From Sphingomonas sp. (GTDB lineage: Bacteria > Pseudomonadota > Alphaproteobacteria > Sphingomonadales > Sphingomonadaceae), in NCBI RefSeq assembly GCF_019635455.1, contig NZ_JAHBZJ010000009.1, positions 34,349 to 98,348 on the forward strand: 64,000 nucleotides of DNA, in the 5' to 3' direction. Position numbers and translations under genes: made by a program. How positions within the stretch are numbered: position 1 is the first letter of the stretch; each line of letters starts with the position of its first letter. The notes under the pieces are model-generated. The model had not been told where the DNA came from. It searched no databases and saw only the letters and a list, made by a program, of their open reading frames with translations. Shown one piece after another: positions 1 through 9,363 of the stretch.

Positions 1-42
1 ACCTTCGCCACCGCGCGGCGGTCCGCCCCGCGCGACGATTAG
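1..42 (+). CDS. possible C-terminal tail of an upstream gene (partial)
   Basis: Reading from base 1 in frame 1 gives a 13-residue tail ending in ARRSAPRDD and a TAG stop at 40-42. All but one of the third codon positions are G or C, as expected for a coding frame in this genome, whereas the other two forward frames lack this bias. The piece is too short to identify. In related genomes a LolCD-type lipoprotein exporter often precedes dnaE, but nothing in these residues confirms that. Confidence 0.3.
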   Translation, partial: TFATARRSAPRDD

Positions 43-102
43 CTGTGGAAAACCCGACCAGCCGCTTTGACCCCCGCCGGATCGCGAACCTATAGTCGGC
101 GG

Positions 103-3100
103 ATGCCCCATTCCGGCTTCGTCCCGCTGCGCGTCTTTTCCGCCTACACGATGCTGGAGGGCGCGATCGAGCCGAAGGCGATCGCCGCGCGTGCGCGCGA
201 GCTGGGCTTTCCCGCCGCTGGCCTGTGCGATCGCAACGGCCTGTATGCCGCCATGTCCTATTCGGACGCGGCGAAGAAGGCGGGGGTTCAGCCGGTCATC
301 GGCGCGTTGCTGTGCGTCGAACGCCCCGACATGCCCGACGGGGTCGAGCCGCCGCTCGACTGGCTCGCGCTCTTTGCGCAGGACGAGACCGGCTACAACA
401 ATCTGTGCGACCTCGTCTCGATGGCGCATCTCGACCGGCCGATCGAGAAGGATGCGCACGTCCCCTTCGCCGCGCTGGACGGGCGGACCGACGGGCTGAT
501 CGCGCTGACCGCCGGTGCGGAGGGCGCGCTGGCGCGGTTGTTCGCCGAAGAGCAGGGGGCGGCGGCGCTGGCCTATGCCGATCGGCTTCAGGCACTGTTC
601 GGCGACCGGCTCTATGTCGAGATCGTCCGCCGGCTGAACCCGGTGGAGGGCGCGGCAGAGGCCAAGCTGCTCGACCTGGCCTATGATCGCGGGCTTCCGC
701 TCGTCGCGACCAATCCGGCCTGCTATGCCGAACCCGATTTCCATGAAGCGCATGACGCGATGCTGTGCATCGCCGGATCCTGCTACGTCGCGAGCGACGA
801 ACGTGCGCGATCCTCGCCGGACGCGTGGATGAAATCGGCGACCGAGATGAAGCGGCTGTTCGACGATTTGCCCGAGGCGATCGCCAACACGCTTGTCGTC
901 GCCCAGCGCTGCGCCTTTGCCGCACCCAAGCGCAAGCCGATCCTGCCCAGCCTGGCCGGCGATCGTGAGGGCGAGGCGACCGCACTGCGCGACGACGCGC
1001 GCGCGGGGCTGGAGGTGCGGCTGGAAAAGGCGGGAATCACGGACCCGGATCGCCGACAGGCCTATTTCGACCGCCTGGCCTTCGAAACCGACATCATCAT
1101 CCAGATGGGGTTCCCCGGCTATTTCCTGATCGTCGCGGATTTCATCAAATGGGCGAAGGCGAACGGGATCCCGGTGGGGCCGGGGCGTGGTTCGGGCGCG
1201 GGCAGCGTCGTCGCCTGGGCGCTGACGATCACCGATCTCGATCCGCTGGAGCTGGGCCTGCTGTTCGAACGCTTCCTCAATCCCGAGCGCGTTTCGATGC
1301 CGGATTTCGACATCGACTTTTGCGAAACCCGGCGCGGCGAGGTGATCCGATACGTCCAGCAGAAATATGGGCGCAACCAGGTTGCCCAGATCATCACCTT
1401 TGGAACGATGAAGGCGCGCGCGGTGCTGAAGGACACCGGCCGCGTGTTGCAGATGAGCTATGGCCAGGTCGATCGGCTGGCCAAGCTGGTGCCGAACCAC
1501 CCGACCGATCCGTGGACGCTGCCGCGCTCGCTCAACGGGGTCAGCGAGTTCAAGGCGGAATATGATGGCGACGAGGGTGTCCGCTACCTGATCGACCTGG
1601 CGATGAAGCTGGAAGGGCTGCCGCGCCACAGCTCGACGCACGCCGCCGGCGTGGTGATCGGCGACCGGCCGCTCGCCGAACTGGTGCCGCTCTATCGCGA
1701 TCCGCGTTCGGACATGCCGGTCACCCAGTTCGACATGAAATATGTCGAGGGCGCGGGGCTGGTGAAGTTCGACTTTCTGGGCCTCAAGACGCTGTCTGTC
1801 CTGCAAAAGGCGGTCGAACTGCTGGCCGCGCGCAACATCGACATCGATCTGGCGGCGCTCGGCTGGGACGATCCGGCGGTTTACGAACTGCTCCAGCGCG
1901 GCGACACGGTCGGCGTGTTCCAGCTGGAATCGGAAGGGATGCGGCGGACGCTCACCGCCGTGCGACCCACCAATTTCGGCGACATCATCGCGCTCGTCTC
2001 GCTGTATCGCCCCGGCCCGATGGACAATATCCCGATGTTCGGGCGGCGCAAGCAGGGGCTGGAGCCGATCGAATATCCCCACCCGCTGCTGGAGGACATC
2101 CTCAAGGAAACCTACGGAATCTTCGTCTATCAGGAACAGGTGATGCAGGCCGCACAGATCCTGGCCGGCTATTCGCTGGGCGGCGCCGACCTGCTCAGGC
2201 GCGCGATGGGCAAGAAGATCAAGGCGGAGATGGATGCCCAGCGCGCGCTGTTCGTCGAAGGCTGTGCCAGGGTGAACGCGATCCCGGAGGCAAAGGCGAA
2301 CGAGCTGTTCGATTTGATCGACAAATTCGCGGGCTATGGCTTCAACAAGTCGCACGCCGCCGCCTATGCGCTGCTCGCCTATCATACCGCGTGGCTGAAG
2401 GCGCATTATCCGCATGAATTCTACGCCGGATCGATGTGCTTCGAACTTGGCCAGACCGAGAAGCTGGCGGTGTTCGTCGAGGATATGAAGCGGTTGGGGG
2501 TCGCGTGCCTTCCGCCCGATATCAACGCGTCCGAGGCCGAATTCTCGGTCGAGGCGGTCGAGGACGGGTTCGCGGTGCGCTACGCGCTCGCCGGGCTGAA
2601 GGGCGTCGGTGAACGCGCGATGGAACTGCTGGTCGAGGAGCGGGCGGCGAAGGGGCGGTTCCAGAGCCTCGACGATTTCGCGCGCCGGGTTGATCCGCGC
2701 CTGCTGAACAAGCGACAAGTGGAGGCACTGGCCGGGGCAGGCGCGTTCGAAAGCGTCGCCCCGGACCGCGCCGGCGTGTTCGCCGCCGCCGAGACGATCC
2801 TGGCGGTGGCGCAGCGCACGCACGAAAACCGCACGAGCGGGCAGGGCGGATTGTTCGGTGAGGCCGAGCCGGTGGGATCGGCGATCCAGCTGCCGAAAAG
2901 CGCCAACTGGACGCTGAGCCAGCGGATCGAGGCGGAAAAGGACGCGTTCGGATTTTTCTTTTCGGCGCATCCGCTCGATCGCTACCACCACCTCGCGAAA
3001 CTTCATTCGGCACGCACGATCGTCAGCCTGGGCGAGATCGAGATCGCGGAGGGCGGCCGCGCCGGCGCGACCGTCGCCGCGCTGATCGAGGATGCGCGCT

Positions 3101-3585
3101 GGCGCACTTCCGCCCGGGGGCGTCGCTACCTGATGGCGACGCTGTCGGACGCGAGCGGAACGGTGCCATGCACCTGTTTCGATGACCTGACCGCCAAGGA
3201 AATGGAGGACGCCGCGCGCGTCGGCGGTTGTGGCATCCTGACGGTCGAACTCGACCGGCGACCCGGCGAGGATACGCCGCGCGTGACCGTCCGAAAGGTC
3301 CAGCCGTTCGAGGGGATGGCAAAGGATGTCCGCTTGACGCTGCGAATGGCGATCCGCGATGCCGGGGTGCTGGCGCCCATCGCGAAGCTGTTGGAAGATG
3401 CGCGCGGCGGGCGATGCGAGGTCGTGATGGACGCGCCGCTGCCGGGTGGCGGCGAGGCCGAACTGGTGCTTGGCCGCGATTTCCGGCTGGACGGCGAGCT
3501 GGTCGCGCGGATCGATGCGTTGCCGGGCGTCGCGCGCGCGGACCTGGAGCCGACGCGCCAGGCGCGGCTGGCGCTCGCGAGCTGA
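103..3585 (+). CDS. dnaE: DNA polymerase III subunit alpha (DnaE)
   Basis: Catalytic subunit of the replicative DNA polymerase III. The ATG at 103 gives 1160 residues, normal for the family. A TTG at 67 is in frame, but homologs begin near the FVPLRVFSAYTMLEG stretch. An N-terminal PHP domain (about 1-200) is followed by palm, thumb and fingers with GRGSGAGSVVAW and PDFDIDF; the acidic residues fall at Asp401, Asp403 and, in VKFDFLGL, Asp557, matching the classical C-family triad. A helix-hairpin-helix region and an OB fold (about 950-1060) complete the protein. The PHP motif reads LRVFSAYT where metal-binding PHP domains have HxH/D-type residues, so this PHP is probably not a metal-dependent exonuclease; proofreading would then come from a separate epsilon subunit. 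It stands alone, 81 nt before the next gene. Confidence 0.96.
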   Translation: MPHSGFVPLRVFSAYTMLEGAIEPKAIAARARELGFPAAGLCDRNGLYAAMSYSDAAKKAGVQPVIGALLCVERPDMPDGVEPPLDWLALFAQDETGYNNLCDLVSMAHLDRPIEKDAHVPFAALDGRTDGLIALTAGAEGALARLFAEEQGAAALAYADRLQALFGDRLYVEIVRRLNPVEGAAEAKLLDLAYDRGLPLVATNPACYAEPDFHEAHDAMLCIAGSCYVASDERARSSPDAWMKSATEMKRLFDDLPEAIANTLVVAQRCAFAAPKRKPILPSLAGDREGEATALRDDARAGLEVRLEKAGITDPDRRQAYFDRLAFETDIIIQMGFPGYFLIVADFIKWAKANGIPVGPGRGSGAGSVVAWALTITDLDPLELGLLFERFLNPERVSMPDFDIDFCETRRGEVIRYVQQKYGRNQVAQIITFGTMKARAVLKDTGRVLQMSYGQVDRLAKLVPNHPTDPWTLPRSLNGVSEFKAEYDGDEGVRYLIDLAMKLEGLPRHSSTHAAGVVIGDRPLAELVPLYRDPRSDMPVTQFDMKYVEGAGLVKFDFLGLKTLSVLQKAVELLAARNIDIDLAALGWDDPAVYELLQRGDTVGVFQLESEGMRRTLTAVRPTNFGDIIALVSLYRPGPMDNIPMFGRRKQGLEPIEYPHPLLEDILKETYGIFVYQEQVMQAAQILAGYSLGGADLLRRAMGKKIKAEMDAQRALFVEGCARVNAIPEAKANELFDLIDKFAGYGFNKSHAAAYALLAYHTAWLKAHYPHEFYAGSMCFELGQTEKLAVFVEDMKRLGVACLPPDINASEAEFSVEAVEDGFAVRYALAGLKGVGERAMELLVEERAAKGRFQSLDDFARRVDPRLLNKRQVEALAGAGAFESVAPDRAGVFAAAETILAVAQRTHENRTSGQGGLFGEAEPVGSAIQLPKSANWTLSQRIEAEKDAFGFFFSAHPLDRYHHLAKLHSARTIVSLGEIEIAEGGRAGATVAALIEDARWRTSARGRRYLMATLSDASGTVPCTCFDDLTAKEMEDAARVGGCGILTVELDRRPGEDTPRVTVRKVQPFEGMAKDVRLTLRMAIRDAGVLAPIAKLLEDARGGRCEVVMDAPLPGGGEAELVLGRDFRLDGELVARIDALPGVARADLEPTRQARLALAS

Positions 3586-3666
3586 TCGCTCGCCTCTTGC
3601 TCTCGCGGCTTGGAACCCGCAGGATGGACCCAATCGGCGCGATGGCGCCTGGTTGAGGAGAGGATG

Positions 3667-5262
3667 ATGCTGGGCGCGATGCAGGATTTTGAACTTCGGG
3701 TACCCCGCCTCATCGAACATGCCGAACGCGAATATGCGACGCGGGAAATCGTGAGCCGTTGGGCCGATGGTTCGGAAACCCGCACCGACTGGGCCGGGAT
3801 CGCCCGCGATTCGCGGCGGCTGGCACAGGCACTGGAGCGGCTGGGCATCCGGCCGGGCGATCGCGTCGCGACGATGGCGATGAATCATGCGCGGCATCTG
3901 GTGGCCTGGCACGGCACCATCGGCATGGGTGGGATCATCCATACGATCAACCCGCGCCTGTTCGACGATCAGCTCGCCTTTATCGGCAATCATGCCGAGG
4001 ACCGCGTCCTGATCTATGACCGCGCGTTTCAGCCGATCATCGACCGGCTGAAACCGGAATGGAAGACGATCGAGCATTATATCGTGTTCGATGGCGACGG
4101 TCCCGACAGTTTCGAGGCGGTGATCGGTGCCGAGGATGGCGCGTATCGCTGGGTCGAGGGTGACGAGCGCGATCCGTGCATGCTCTGTTACACCAGCGGT
4201 ACGACCGGCAATCCGAAGGGGGTCTTGTACACCCATCGTTCGTCGGTGATCCACGCCATGGCCGAGCTTCAGCCCGCCGTGTTCGACATCTCGACCCAGT
4301 CGGTGGTGCTGCCGGTGGTGCCGATGTTCCACGCGGTCGGGTGGGGCCTGCCGTTCGCGGCGCCGATGTCTGGCGTGAAGCTGGTGATGTCCGCGGTCAA
4401 CGATGGGGCGGTGCTGTGCGACCTGATGAACCGCGAGAAAGTGACACACACCGCCGGCGTGCCGACGGTATGGTTCGCGATGTTCCAGCATATGGACGCG
4501 ACCGGCGAAGCGCCGAAATATCTTCAGGTGGTGACGATCGGCGGATCGGCGGCGCCGCGCGCGATGATCGAACGGATCATGAAAATGGGCGCGCGCGTCA
4601 ATCACGCATGGGGGATGACCGAAACCTCCCCGATCGGGACGATGGGCGCCCCGACCTTTGACTGGGACGAGCTGAGTTTCGAGGAGAAGGTCGACAAGAC
4701 GGTCTATCAGGGGCGCGCGCCGTTCGGCGTCGAGCTGCGCACGGTGGACGAGGACGGCAGGGTGCTGCCCCGCGATGGCGAGACATCGGGCCGGTTGCAG
4801 GTACGTGGGCCGTGGATCATCAAACAGTATTTCAAGGACGAGAGCGGACCCTGCCTGACCGAGGATGGCTGGTTCGACACCGGCGACGTCGCGACCATCC
4901 ATCCCGATGGCATCATGCAGATCACCGATCGCGCGAAGGATGTCATCAAATCGGGTGGCGAATGGATCAGTTCGGTCGAGCTGGAAAATGCGGCGGTCGG
5001 GTGCGACGGGGTCGCCGAAGCGGCGGCGATCGGCATTTTTCACCCCAAATGGGATGAGCGGCCGCTGCTGCTGGTGGTCCGGAAGGCGGGAAGCGACGTC
5101 TCCGCCGATCAGGTGCAGGCGCATCTTGCCAAGCATGTCGCCAAATGGTGGCTTCCGGACGAGATCCACTTCGTCGATGAATTGCCCCATACCGCGACCG
5201 GCAAGCTGCTCAAGACCGCGCTGCGCGAAAAATATCGCGACTTCGAGTTCGCGGCGGCTTGA
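3667..5262 (+). CDS. medium/long-chain acyl-CoA ligase (AMP-forming)
   Basis: A 531-residue member of the ANL superfamily that activates a fatty acid with ATP and loads it onto CoA. The adenylate-binding loop [11 protein letters not shown] starts at Tyr175, the GMTETSP motif is present, the hinge motif GWFDTGDVA and [16 protein letters not shown] follow, and the conserved catalytic lysine is Lys513 in HTATGKLLK. The overall pattern resembles AlkK/FadD-like ligases. GAGGAG at 3655-3660 is better spaced for the ATG at 3667 than for the in-frame ATG at 3664. The gene ends 30 nt before rutB in the same direction. Co-transcription is possible, though fatty-acid activation has no obvious role in pyrimidine breakdown. 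The substrate chain length cannot be read from the sequence. Confidence 0.88.
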   Translation: MLGAMQDFELRVPRLIEHAEREYATREIVSRWADGSETRTDWAGIARDSRRLAQALERLGIRPGDRVATMAMNHARHLVAWHGTIGMGGIIHTINPRLFDDQLAFIGNHAEDRVLIYDRAFQPIIDRLKPEWKTIEHYIVFDGDGPDSFEAVIGAEDGAYRWVEGDERDPCMLCYTSGTTGNPKGVLYTHRSSVIHAMAELQPAVFDISTQSVVLPVVPMFHAVGWGLPFAAPMSGVKLVMSAVNDGAVLCDLMNREKVTHTAGVPTVWFAMFQHMDATGEAPKYLQVVTIGGSAAPRAMIERIMKMGARVNHAWGMTETSPIGTMGAPTFDWDELSFEEKVDKTVYQGRAPFGVELRTVDEDGRVLPRDGETSGRLQVRGPWIIKQYFKDESGPCLTEDGWFDTGDVATIHPDGIMQITDRAKDVIKSGGEWISSVELENAAVGCDGVAEAAAIGIFHPKWDERPLLLVVRKAGSDVSADQVQAHLAKHVAKWWLPDEIHFVDELPHTATGKLLKTALREKYRDFEFAAA

Positions 5263-5292
5263 TCTTTCCGCTGCACGCGCGAACATCGTGCG

Positions 5293-6015
5293 ATGAGTGA
5301 CGCGCATGCCGATGTGAAGGTGGGAAATGGCGGAGTCACGCTGGCTGCGCGCCCGGAGGCGTTGCGCCTCGATCCGGCGGAGACCGCCGTCGTGGTGATC
5401 GACATGCAGAACGCCTATGCCTCGCCCGGCGGCTATGTCGATCAGGCCGGGTTTGATATCTCCGGGGCGGCGGGAACGATCGGCAGGATCGGCCAGGTTC
5501 TGGAAACCGCGCGCCGTGCGGGGGTTCAGGTCGTCTATCTCCAGAATGGCTGGGATCCCGATTATGTCGAGGCGGGCGGCCCGGGGTCGCCGAACTGGCA
5601 CAAATCCAATGCGCTCAAGACGATGCGGCGGCGGCCGGAATTGCAGGGCAAGCTGCTGGCGCGCGGCGGATGGGACTATGCGCTGGTCGAGGCGCTGAAA
5701 CCGCAGCCGGGCGATATCAGCCTGCACAAGACGCGCTATTCCGCCTTCTTCAACTCGCAACTGGACAGCGTGTTGCGCGCACGCGGCATCCGCACCATCG
5801 TGTTTGTCGGGATCGCCACCAACGTCTGTGTCGAGAGCACGCTGCGCGACGGGTTTCACCTCGAATATTTCGGCGTGATGCTGGAGGACGCGACCCACCA
5901 TCTCGGCCCGCCGGTGATGCAGCAGGCGAGCGTCTACAATGTCGAGAAATTCTTTGGCTGGGTCAGCACCGTCGCGGATTTCTGCGGCGCGTTCGGCCAG
6001 CTTCCCCAGGAGTAG
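5293..6015 (+). CDS. rutB: ureidoacrylate amidohydrolase RutB
   Basis: Isochorismatase-fold cysteine hydrolase that cleaves (peroxy)ureidoacrylate to aminoacrylate and carbamate in the Rut pyrimidine ring-opening pathway. The expected triad is visible: Asp37 in [10 protein letters not shown], Lys146 in [10 protein letters not shown] and Cys179 in IATNVCVES. At 240 residues it matches the family length. The assignment to RutB rather than another isochorismatase rests mainly on the directly following rutC, rutD and rutA genes. No strong ribosome-binding site is seen before the ATG at 5293. The stop lies 4 nt before the rutC start, and an AGGAG at 6008-6012 inside the end of rutB serves rutC. 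Confidence 0.93.
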   Translation: MSDAHADVKVGNGGVTLAARPEALRLDPAETAVVVIDMQNAYASPGGYVDQAGFDISGAAGTIGRIGQVLETARRAGVQVVYLQNGWDPDYVEAGGPGSPNWHKSNALKTMRRRPELQGKLLARGGWDYALVEALKPQPGDISLHKTRYSAFFNSQLDSVLRARGIRTIVFVGIATNVCVESTLRDGFHLEYFGVMLEDATHHLGPPVMQQASVYNVEKFFGWVSTVADFCGAFGQLPQE

Positions 6016-6019
6016 CCCC

Positions 6020-6403
6020 ATGCCGTTCGAACCGATCAATCCGCCGCAATTTCCCACGCCCATCGCGCCCTATTCGGCGGGGACGAAGGCGGGGAACACC
6101 GTCTATGTCTCCGGCGTGCTGGCGCTGGGCGAGGGCGGAACGGTGCTGCACGTCGGCGACGCGGCGGCGCAGACGCGGCATGTGCTGGACGTCATCAGGA
6201 CGACGCTGGAGGCGGCCGGCGCGCGCCTGGAGGACGTGGCGATGAACCACATCTTCCTAAAGGATTTCGCCGATTACGCGGCGTTCAACGCGGTCTATGC
6301 CGAGTATTTCCCGGGCGCGAAGCCCGCGCGCTATTGCATCAAGGCGGAGCTGGTGAAGCCGGACTGCCTGGTCGAGATCGCCTCGGTCGCGCATATCGGC
6401 TGA
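6020..6403 (+). CDS. rutC: aminoacrylate deaminase RutC (Rid family)
   Basis: A 127-residue YjgF/YER057c/UK114 (Rid) family protein. In the Rut pathway this step hydrolyses 3-aminoacrylate to malonic semialdehyde and ammonia. The sequence shows the Rid features: [17 protein letters not shown] near the N-terminus, the Asn and Phe of [12 protein letters not shown], and the conserved Arg and Glu around [11 protein letters not shown] and VEIASVA. The ATG at 6020 is preceded by AGGAG at a 7-nt distance. The TGA stop overlaps the ATG of rutD by one base (TGATG), which suggests translational coupling. Confidence 0.92.
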   Translation: MPFEPINPPQFPTPIAPYSAGTKAGNTVYVSGVLALGEGGTVLHVGDAAAQTRHVLDVIRTTLEAAGARLEDVAMNHIFLKDFADYAAFNAVYAEYFPGAKPARYCIKAELVKPDCLVEIASVAHIG

Positions 6404-7188
6404 TGGCGGAGGCGGGGGGCCTCTATTACGAACTGCACGGACCGCAGGACGGGCCGCCGCTGATCCTGTCGTCGGGGCTGGGCGGCTCGGCCAGCTATTG
6501 GGCGCCGAACCTGGCGGCGCTGGCCGAGCGGCACCGGGTGCTGGTGTACGACCACCGTGGCACCGGGCGCAGCGACCGGGCGCTGCCCGATGTTGTGACC
6601 GTCGACGACTTCGCCGACGACATGCTCATGCTGATGGATGCGCTCGGCTGGGCGCGAGCGAGCGTCGTCGGCCATGCGGCGGGCGGCGTCGCGGGACTGG
6701 CGCTGGGGATGAAGGCGACCGAGCGGCTCGAAAAGCTGGTCGTGGTCAACGGCTGGGCGAGCCCCGATCCCCATTTTCTGCGCTGCTTCGAAGCGCGGCT
6801 GAACCTGCTGCGGCATTCGGGGGTCGAGGCATTCCTGCGTGCGCAGCCGATCTTCCTGTATCCCGCCGCGTGGATCAGCGCCAACACGGCGGCGCTCGAC
6901 GCCGAGCTGCCGCATCAGATCGCCGGCTTTCCCGGTGTCGAGAATATGGAGAAGCGGATAGCCGCGCTGGCTGCCTTCGACGTGCGGGGCGAACTCTACG
7001 ACAAATTCGTGCCTACGCTCGTGCTGATCGCGGAGGACGACATGCTTGTCCCGTCATCCGCCGGCAGCCGCCTTTATCGCGAGCTGAATGGCTATTGGCT
7101 CGAGACCATGCAGAAAGGCGGACACGCGTGCAACGTGACGCGCCCGGACTTCTTCAATGAAATCGTCCTCAAATTCCTCGGGAGCTAA
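6403..7188 (+). CDS. rutD: alpha/beta hydrolase RutD
   Basis: A 261-residue alpha/beta-hydrolase-fold protein proposed to aid removal of aminoacrylate in the Rut pathway. The oxyanion region is [11 protein letters not shown], and the acid and histidine positions can be recognised in [10 protein letters not shown] and KGGHACNVT. At the nucleophile elbow the sequence reads VVGHAAGG, so the usual serine of GxSxG is Ala92. From memory, the E. coli RutD elbow (GHALG) also lacks the serine, so this looks like a family trait rather than damage. The start overlaps the rutC stop by one base and the stop is 4 nt before rutA. Confidence 0.9.
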   Translation: MAEAGGLYYELHGPQDGPPLILSSGLGGSASYWAPNLAALAERHRVLVYDHRGTGRSDRALPDVVTVDDFADDMLMLMDALGWARASVVGHAAGGVAGLALGMKATERLEKLVVVNGWASPDPHFLRCFEARLNLLRHSGVEAFLRAQPIFLYPAAWISANTAALDAELPHQIAGFPGVENMEKRIAALAAFDVRGELYDKFVPTLVLIAEDDMLVPSSAGSRLYRELNGYWLETMQKGGHACNVTRPDFFNEIVLKFLGS

Positions 7189-7192
7189 AGCC

Positions 7193-8254
7193 ATGCAAGT
7201 CGGCGTCTTCGTACCCATCAACAACAATGGCTGGCTGATCAGCGAGAACGCGCCGCAGTACATGCCGTCGTTCGACCTCAACAAACAGATCGCGCAGAGC
7301 GCCGAAAAGCACGGGCTCGATTTCCTGCTGTCGATGATCAAGCTGCGCGGGTTCGGGGGGAAGACGCAGTTCTGGGAATATGGGCTGGAGAGCTTCACGC
7401 TGATGGCTGGGCTCGCCGCGGTGACCGAGAAGATCAAGATCTATGCGACCTGCCCGACGCTGATCATCCCGCCTGCCTTTGCCGCGCGGATGTGCAACAC
7501 GATCGACAGCATCAGCCATGGGCGGTTCGGCCTGAACCTCATCACCGGGTGGCAGCCGCCCGAATATACCCAGATGGGGATGTGGCCGGGCGACGAGCAT
7601 TTCCGCAATCGATACAAGATGCTGGACGAATATGCCCATATCCTGCGCGAACTGTGGGAAACCGGGCGCAGCGACTTCAAGGGCGATTATTACACGATGG
7701 ACGATTGCCTGGTGCGGCCGCAGCCGTCGGGCGACATGAAGATCATCTGTGCCGGGTCGTCGGACGACGGCCTCGCCTTTTCGGCAAAGTGGGCGGACTA
7801 TGCCTTCTGCCTGGGCAAGGGCGTGAACACGCCGACCGCCTTTGCCTTCAACAACGAGCGGCTGGCGGCCGCGACCGCCAAGACCGGGCGCGCGGTATCG
7901 GTGTTCGTGCTGGTGATGGTGATCGCCGCCGAGACCGACGAGGAAGCGTTCGCCAAGTGGAAGAGCTATAATGACGGCGTCGATATCGACGCGATCGCCT
8001 GGCTCGCCGAACAGGGCGCGAAGGACAAGGTGAACAAGGACACCAATGTCCGCCAACTCGCCGCGCCCGAGGGGGCGGTGAACATCAACATGGGGACGCT
8101 GGTAGGCAGCTACGAAAGCGTAGCGCGGATGCTGGACGAGATGGCGGAGGTGCCGAACACCGGCGGCGTGCTGTTGACCTTCGACGATTTCGTCGAGGGG
8201 GTCGAGGCGTTCGGCACCCGGATTCAGCCGCTCATGAAGTCGCGTCGGAGCTAG
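7193..8254 (+). CDS. rutA: pyrimidine monooxygenase RutA
   Basis: A 353-residue bacterial-luciferase-like FMN-dependent monooxygenase that opens the uracil/thymine ring, the first step of the Rut pathway. Typical segments are [15 protein letters not shown] at the start, the TIM-barrel segment [23 protein letters not shown] and a C-terminal [13 protein letters not shown]. The ATG at 7193 follows the rutD stop by 4 nt with GGAG at 7181-7184. Here the first enzyme is encoded last (B-C-D-A). A flavin reductase (RutF), RutE, a permease (RutG) and RutR are not nearby, so reduced FMN must come from elsewhere. The 3' end overlaps the convergent DUF4199 gene by 23 nt. Confidence 0.94.
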   Translation: MQVGVFVPINNNGWLISENAPQYMPSFDLNKQIAQSAEKHGLDFLLSMIKLRGFGGKTQFWEYGLESFTLMAGLAAVTEKIKIYATCPTLIIPPAFAARMCNTIDSISHGRFGLNLITGWQPPEYTQMGMWPGDEHFRNRYKMLDEYAHILRELWETGRSDFKGDYYTMDDCLVRPQPSGDMKIICAGSSDDGLAFSAKWADYAFCLGKGVNTPTAFAFNNERLAAATAKTGRAVSVFVLVMVIAAETDEEAFAKWKSYNDGVDIDAIAWLAEQGAKDKVNKDTNVRQLAAPEGAVNINMGTLVGSYESVARMLDEMAEVPNTGGVLLTFDDFVEGVEAFGTRIQPLMKSRRS

Positions 8255-8786
8255 TCGGCGCGGGCAGGAAGCGCGGATTGCGCAGCAGCACCGCAGCGAT
8301 CAGCGCGACGAGCAGCCCGATCGGGAGAATCTCGCTGAGCGTGATGAGGACTCGCATGACCGGGTTCGCGTACATCGCCTGCATGTCGGCCATCTGCGCC
8401 CGCAATGCGGCGAGTTCGGCGGCGCTGGCGCCCGCCGCTTCCCGCTCCGCGATCATGTGCGCGGCGAATTTGGCGATATAGTCGCCGCCATGCACCGCCA
8501 TCGCCGCTTCCCAGGCGACGACGTAAAAGGCGCTGCCGATCAGCGCGATCGCCACGCCCATGCCAAAGGCGGGAAGGAAGCGGATCGCGCCGCCGCGATC
8601 ATGGTCGCGATATCGCTTGATCCCCGCGAAGATCGTCGTGAAGGCGATCAGCATGATGAGATAGCCGATCGCCATGCCCATCGCGCCGCTCGGCGCATAT
8701 TCGGCAAGGACGGTGCCGATCAGAAAGAGCGGGATGCCGACGACGATGCCGGCGATGATGCCATAGGTAAGGATGGTGCGGAACAT
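8232..8786 (-). CDS. DUF4199 family membrane protein
   Basis: A 184-residue integral membrane protein. Hydrophobic helices lie at about 5-27, 35-55, 68-92 and 148-170. The loop after the second helix contains the [15 protein letters not shown] segment typical of DUF4199 proteins. A roughly 55-residue charged, Ala-rich segment (about 98-145) between helices three and four is probably on one face of the membrane. The function of DUF4199 is unknown. The ATG at 8786 has a strong AGGGGGA ribosome-binding site. It lies about 100 nt downstream of a membrane-anchored LuxR-type regulator in the same direction, and the pair may be functionally linked. Its 3' end overlaps rutA (opposite strand) by 23 nt. 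Confidence 0.8.
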   Translation of the reverse strand: MFRTILTYGIIAGIVVGIPLFLIGTVLAEYAPSGAMGMAIGYLIMLIAFTTIFAGIKRYRDHDRGGAIRFLPAFGMGVAIALIGSAFYVVAWEAAMAVHGGDYIAKFAAHMIAEREAAGASAAELAALRAQMADMQAMYANPVMRVLITLSEILPIGLLVALIAAVLLRNPRFLPAPTSSDATS

Positions 8787-8884
8787 GATGTTTCCCCCTG
8801 AGTTCGCAAGCGCCCGGTTCAGCGCGTTTCGCGGCCCCGCACAATCGCCCGAACGGGTGATTGCGGGGCGATAACCGGTTTTTC

Positions 8885-9328
8885 CTAGCGCAGCAGACCG
8901 AGTGCGCGTGCGCGCGCGATGGCATCCGTGCGGCGGCGGGCGTCCAGCTTTTGAAACAGGCGCGCGACATGCGTCTTGACGGTATTGGGTGAAACCGAAA
9001 GGCGTCGCGCGATCTCCTTGTTCGAATAGCCTGCGGCGAGTTCAGCGAGGACCGCCATCTCGCGCGCGCTGATCCCCAGCGATTCCTGCGCGGCCGGATT
9101 GCCGGGGGGACGCGGGCGCAGCGGCGCGCCGAACATTCGTGCGCCGGCGAACAGCCCGATCGCCAGAAACGCGACCGCGACGATCAGCAGATACAGGTCG
9201 ATCGAGTGGGTGCGCGCAATCCAGCGATAATCGAGCCACTCAAGCAGCCCAGCGCCGGCGGCGAGCGCCACGCCGCAGAGAAATACCTGCCGCCACCACC
9301 GGATATCGGGCCAGCCCCGCCGTGCCAT
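8885..9328 (-). CDS. membrane-anchored LuxR-type transcriptional regulator
   Basis: A 147-residue protein with two predicted transmembrane helices (about 13-31 and 43-64) followed by a LuxR/FixJ-type helix-turn-helix (about 84-147). The DNA-binding part is clear: ISAREMAVLAELAAGYSNKEIARRL, then VSPNTVKTHVARLFQKLDA. There is no receiver or ligand-binding domain, so any signal would have to act through the membrane segment or through a partner. The neighbouring DUF4199 membrane protein is the obvious candidate partner (inference). The start is an ATG at 9328, 35 nt downstream of the stop of the radical SAM gene. Confidence 0.82.
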   Translation of the reverse strand: MARRGWPDIRWWRQVFLCGVALAAGAGLLEWLDYRWIARTHSIDLYLLIVAVAFLAIGLFAGARMFGAPLRPRPPGNPAAQESLGISAREMAVLAELAAGYSNKEIARRLSVSPNTVKTHVARLFQKLDARRRTDAIARARALGLLR

Positions 9329-9363
9329 CCGGCGACCATCGCGCAGCGGGTGCGCGCGCGCAA

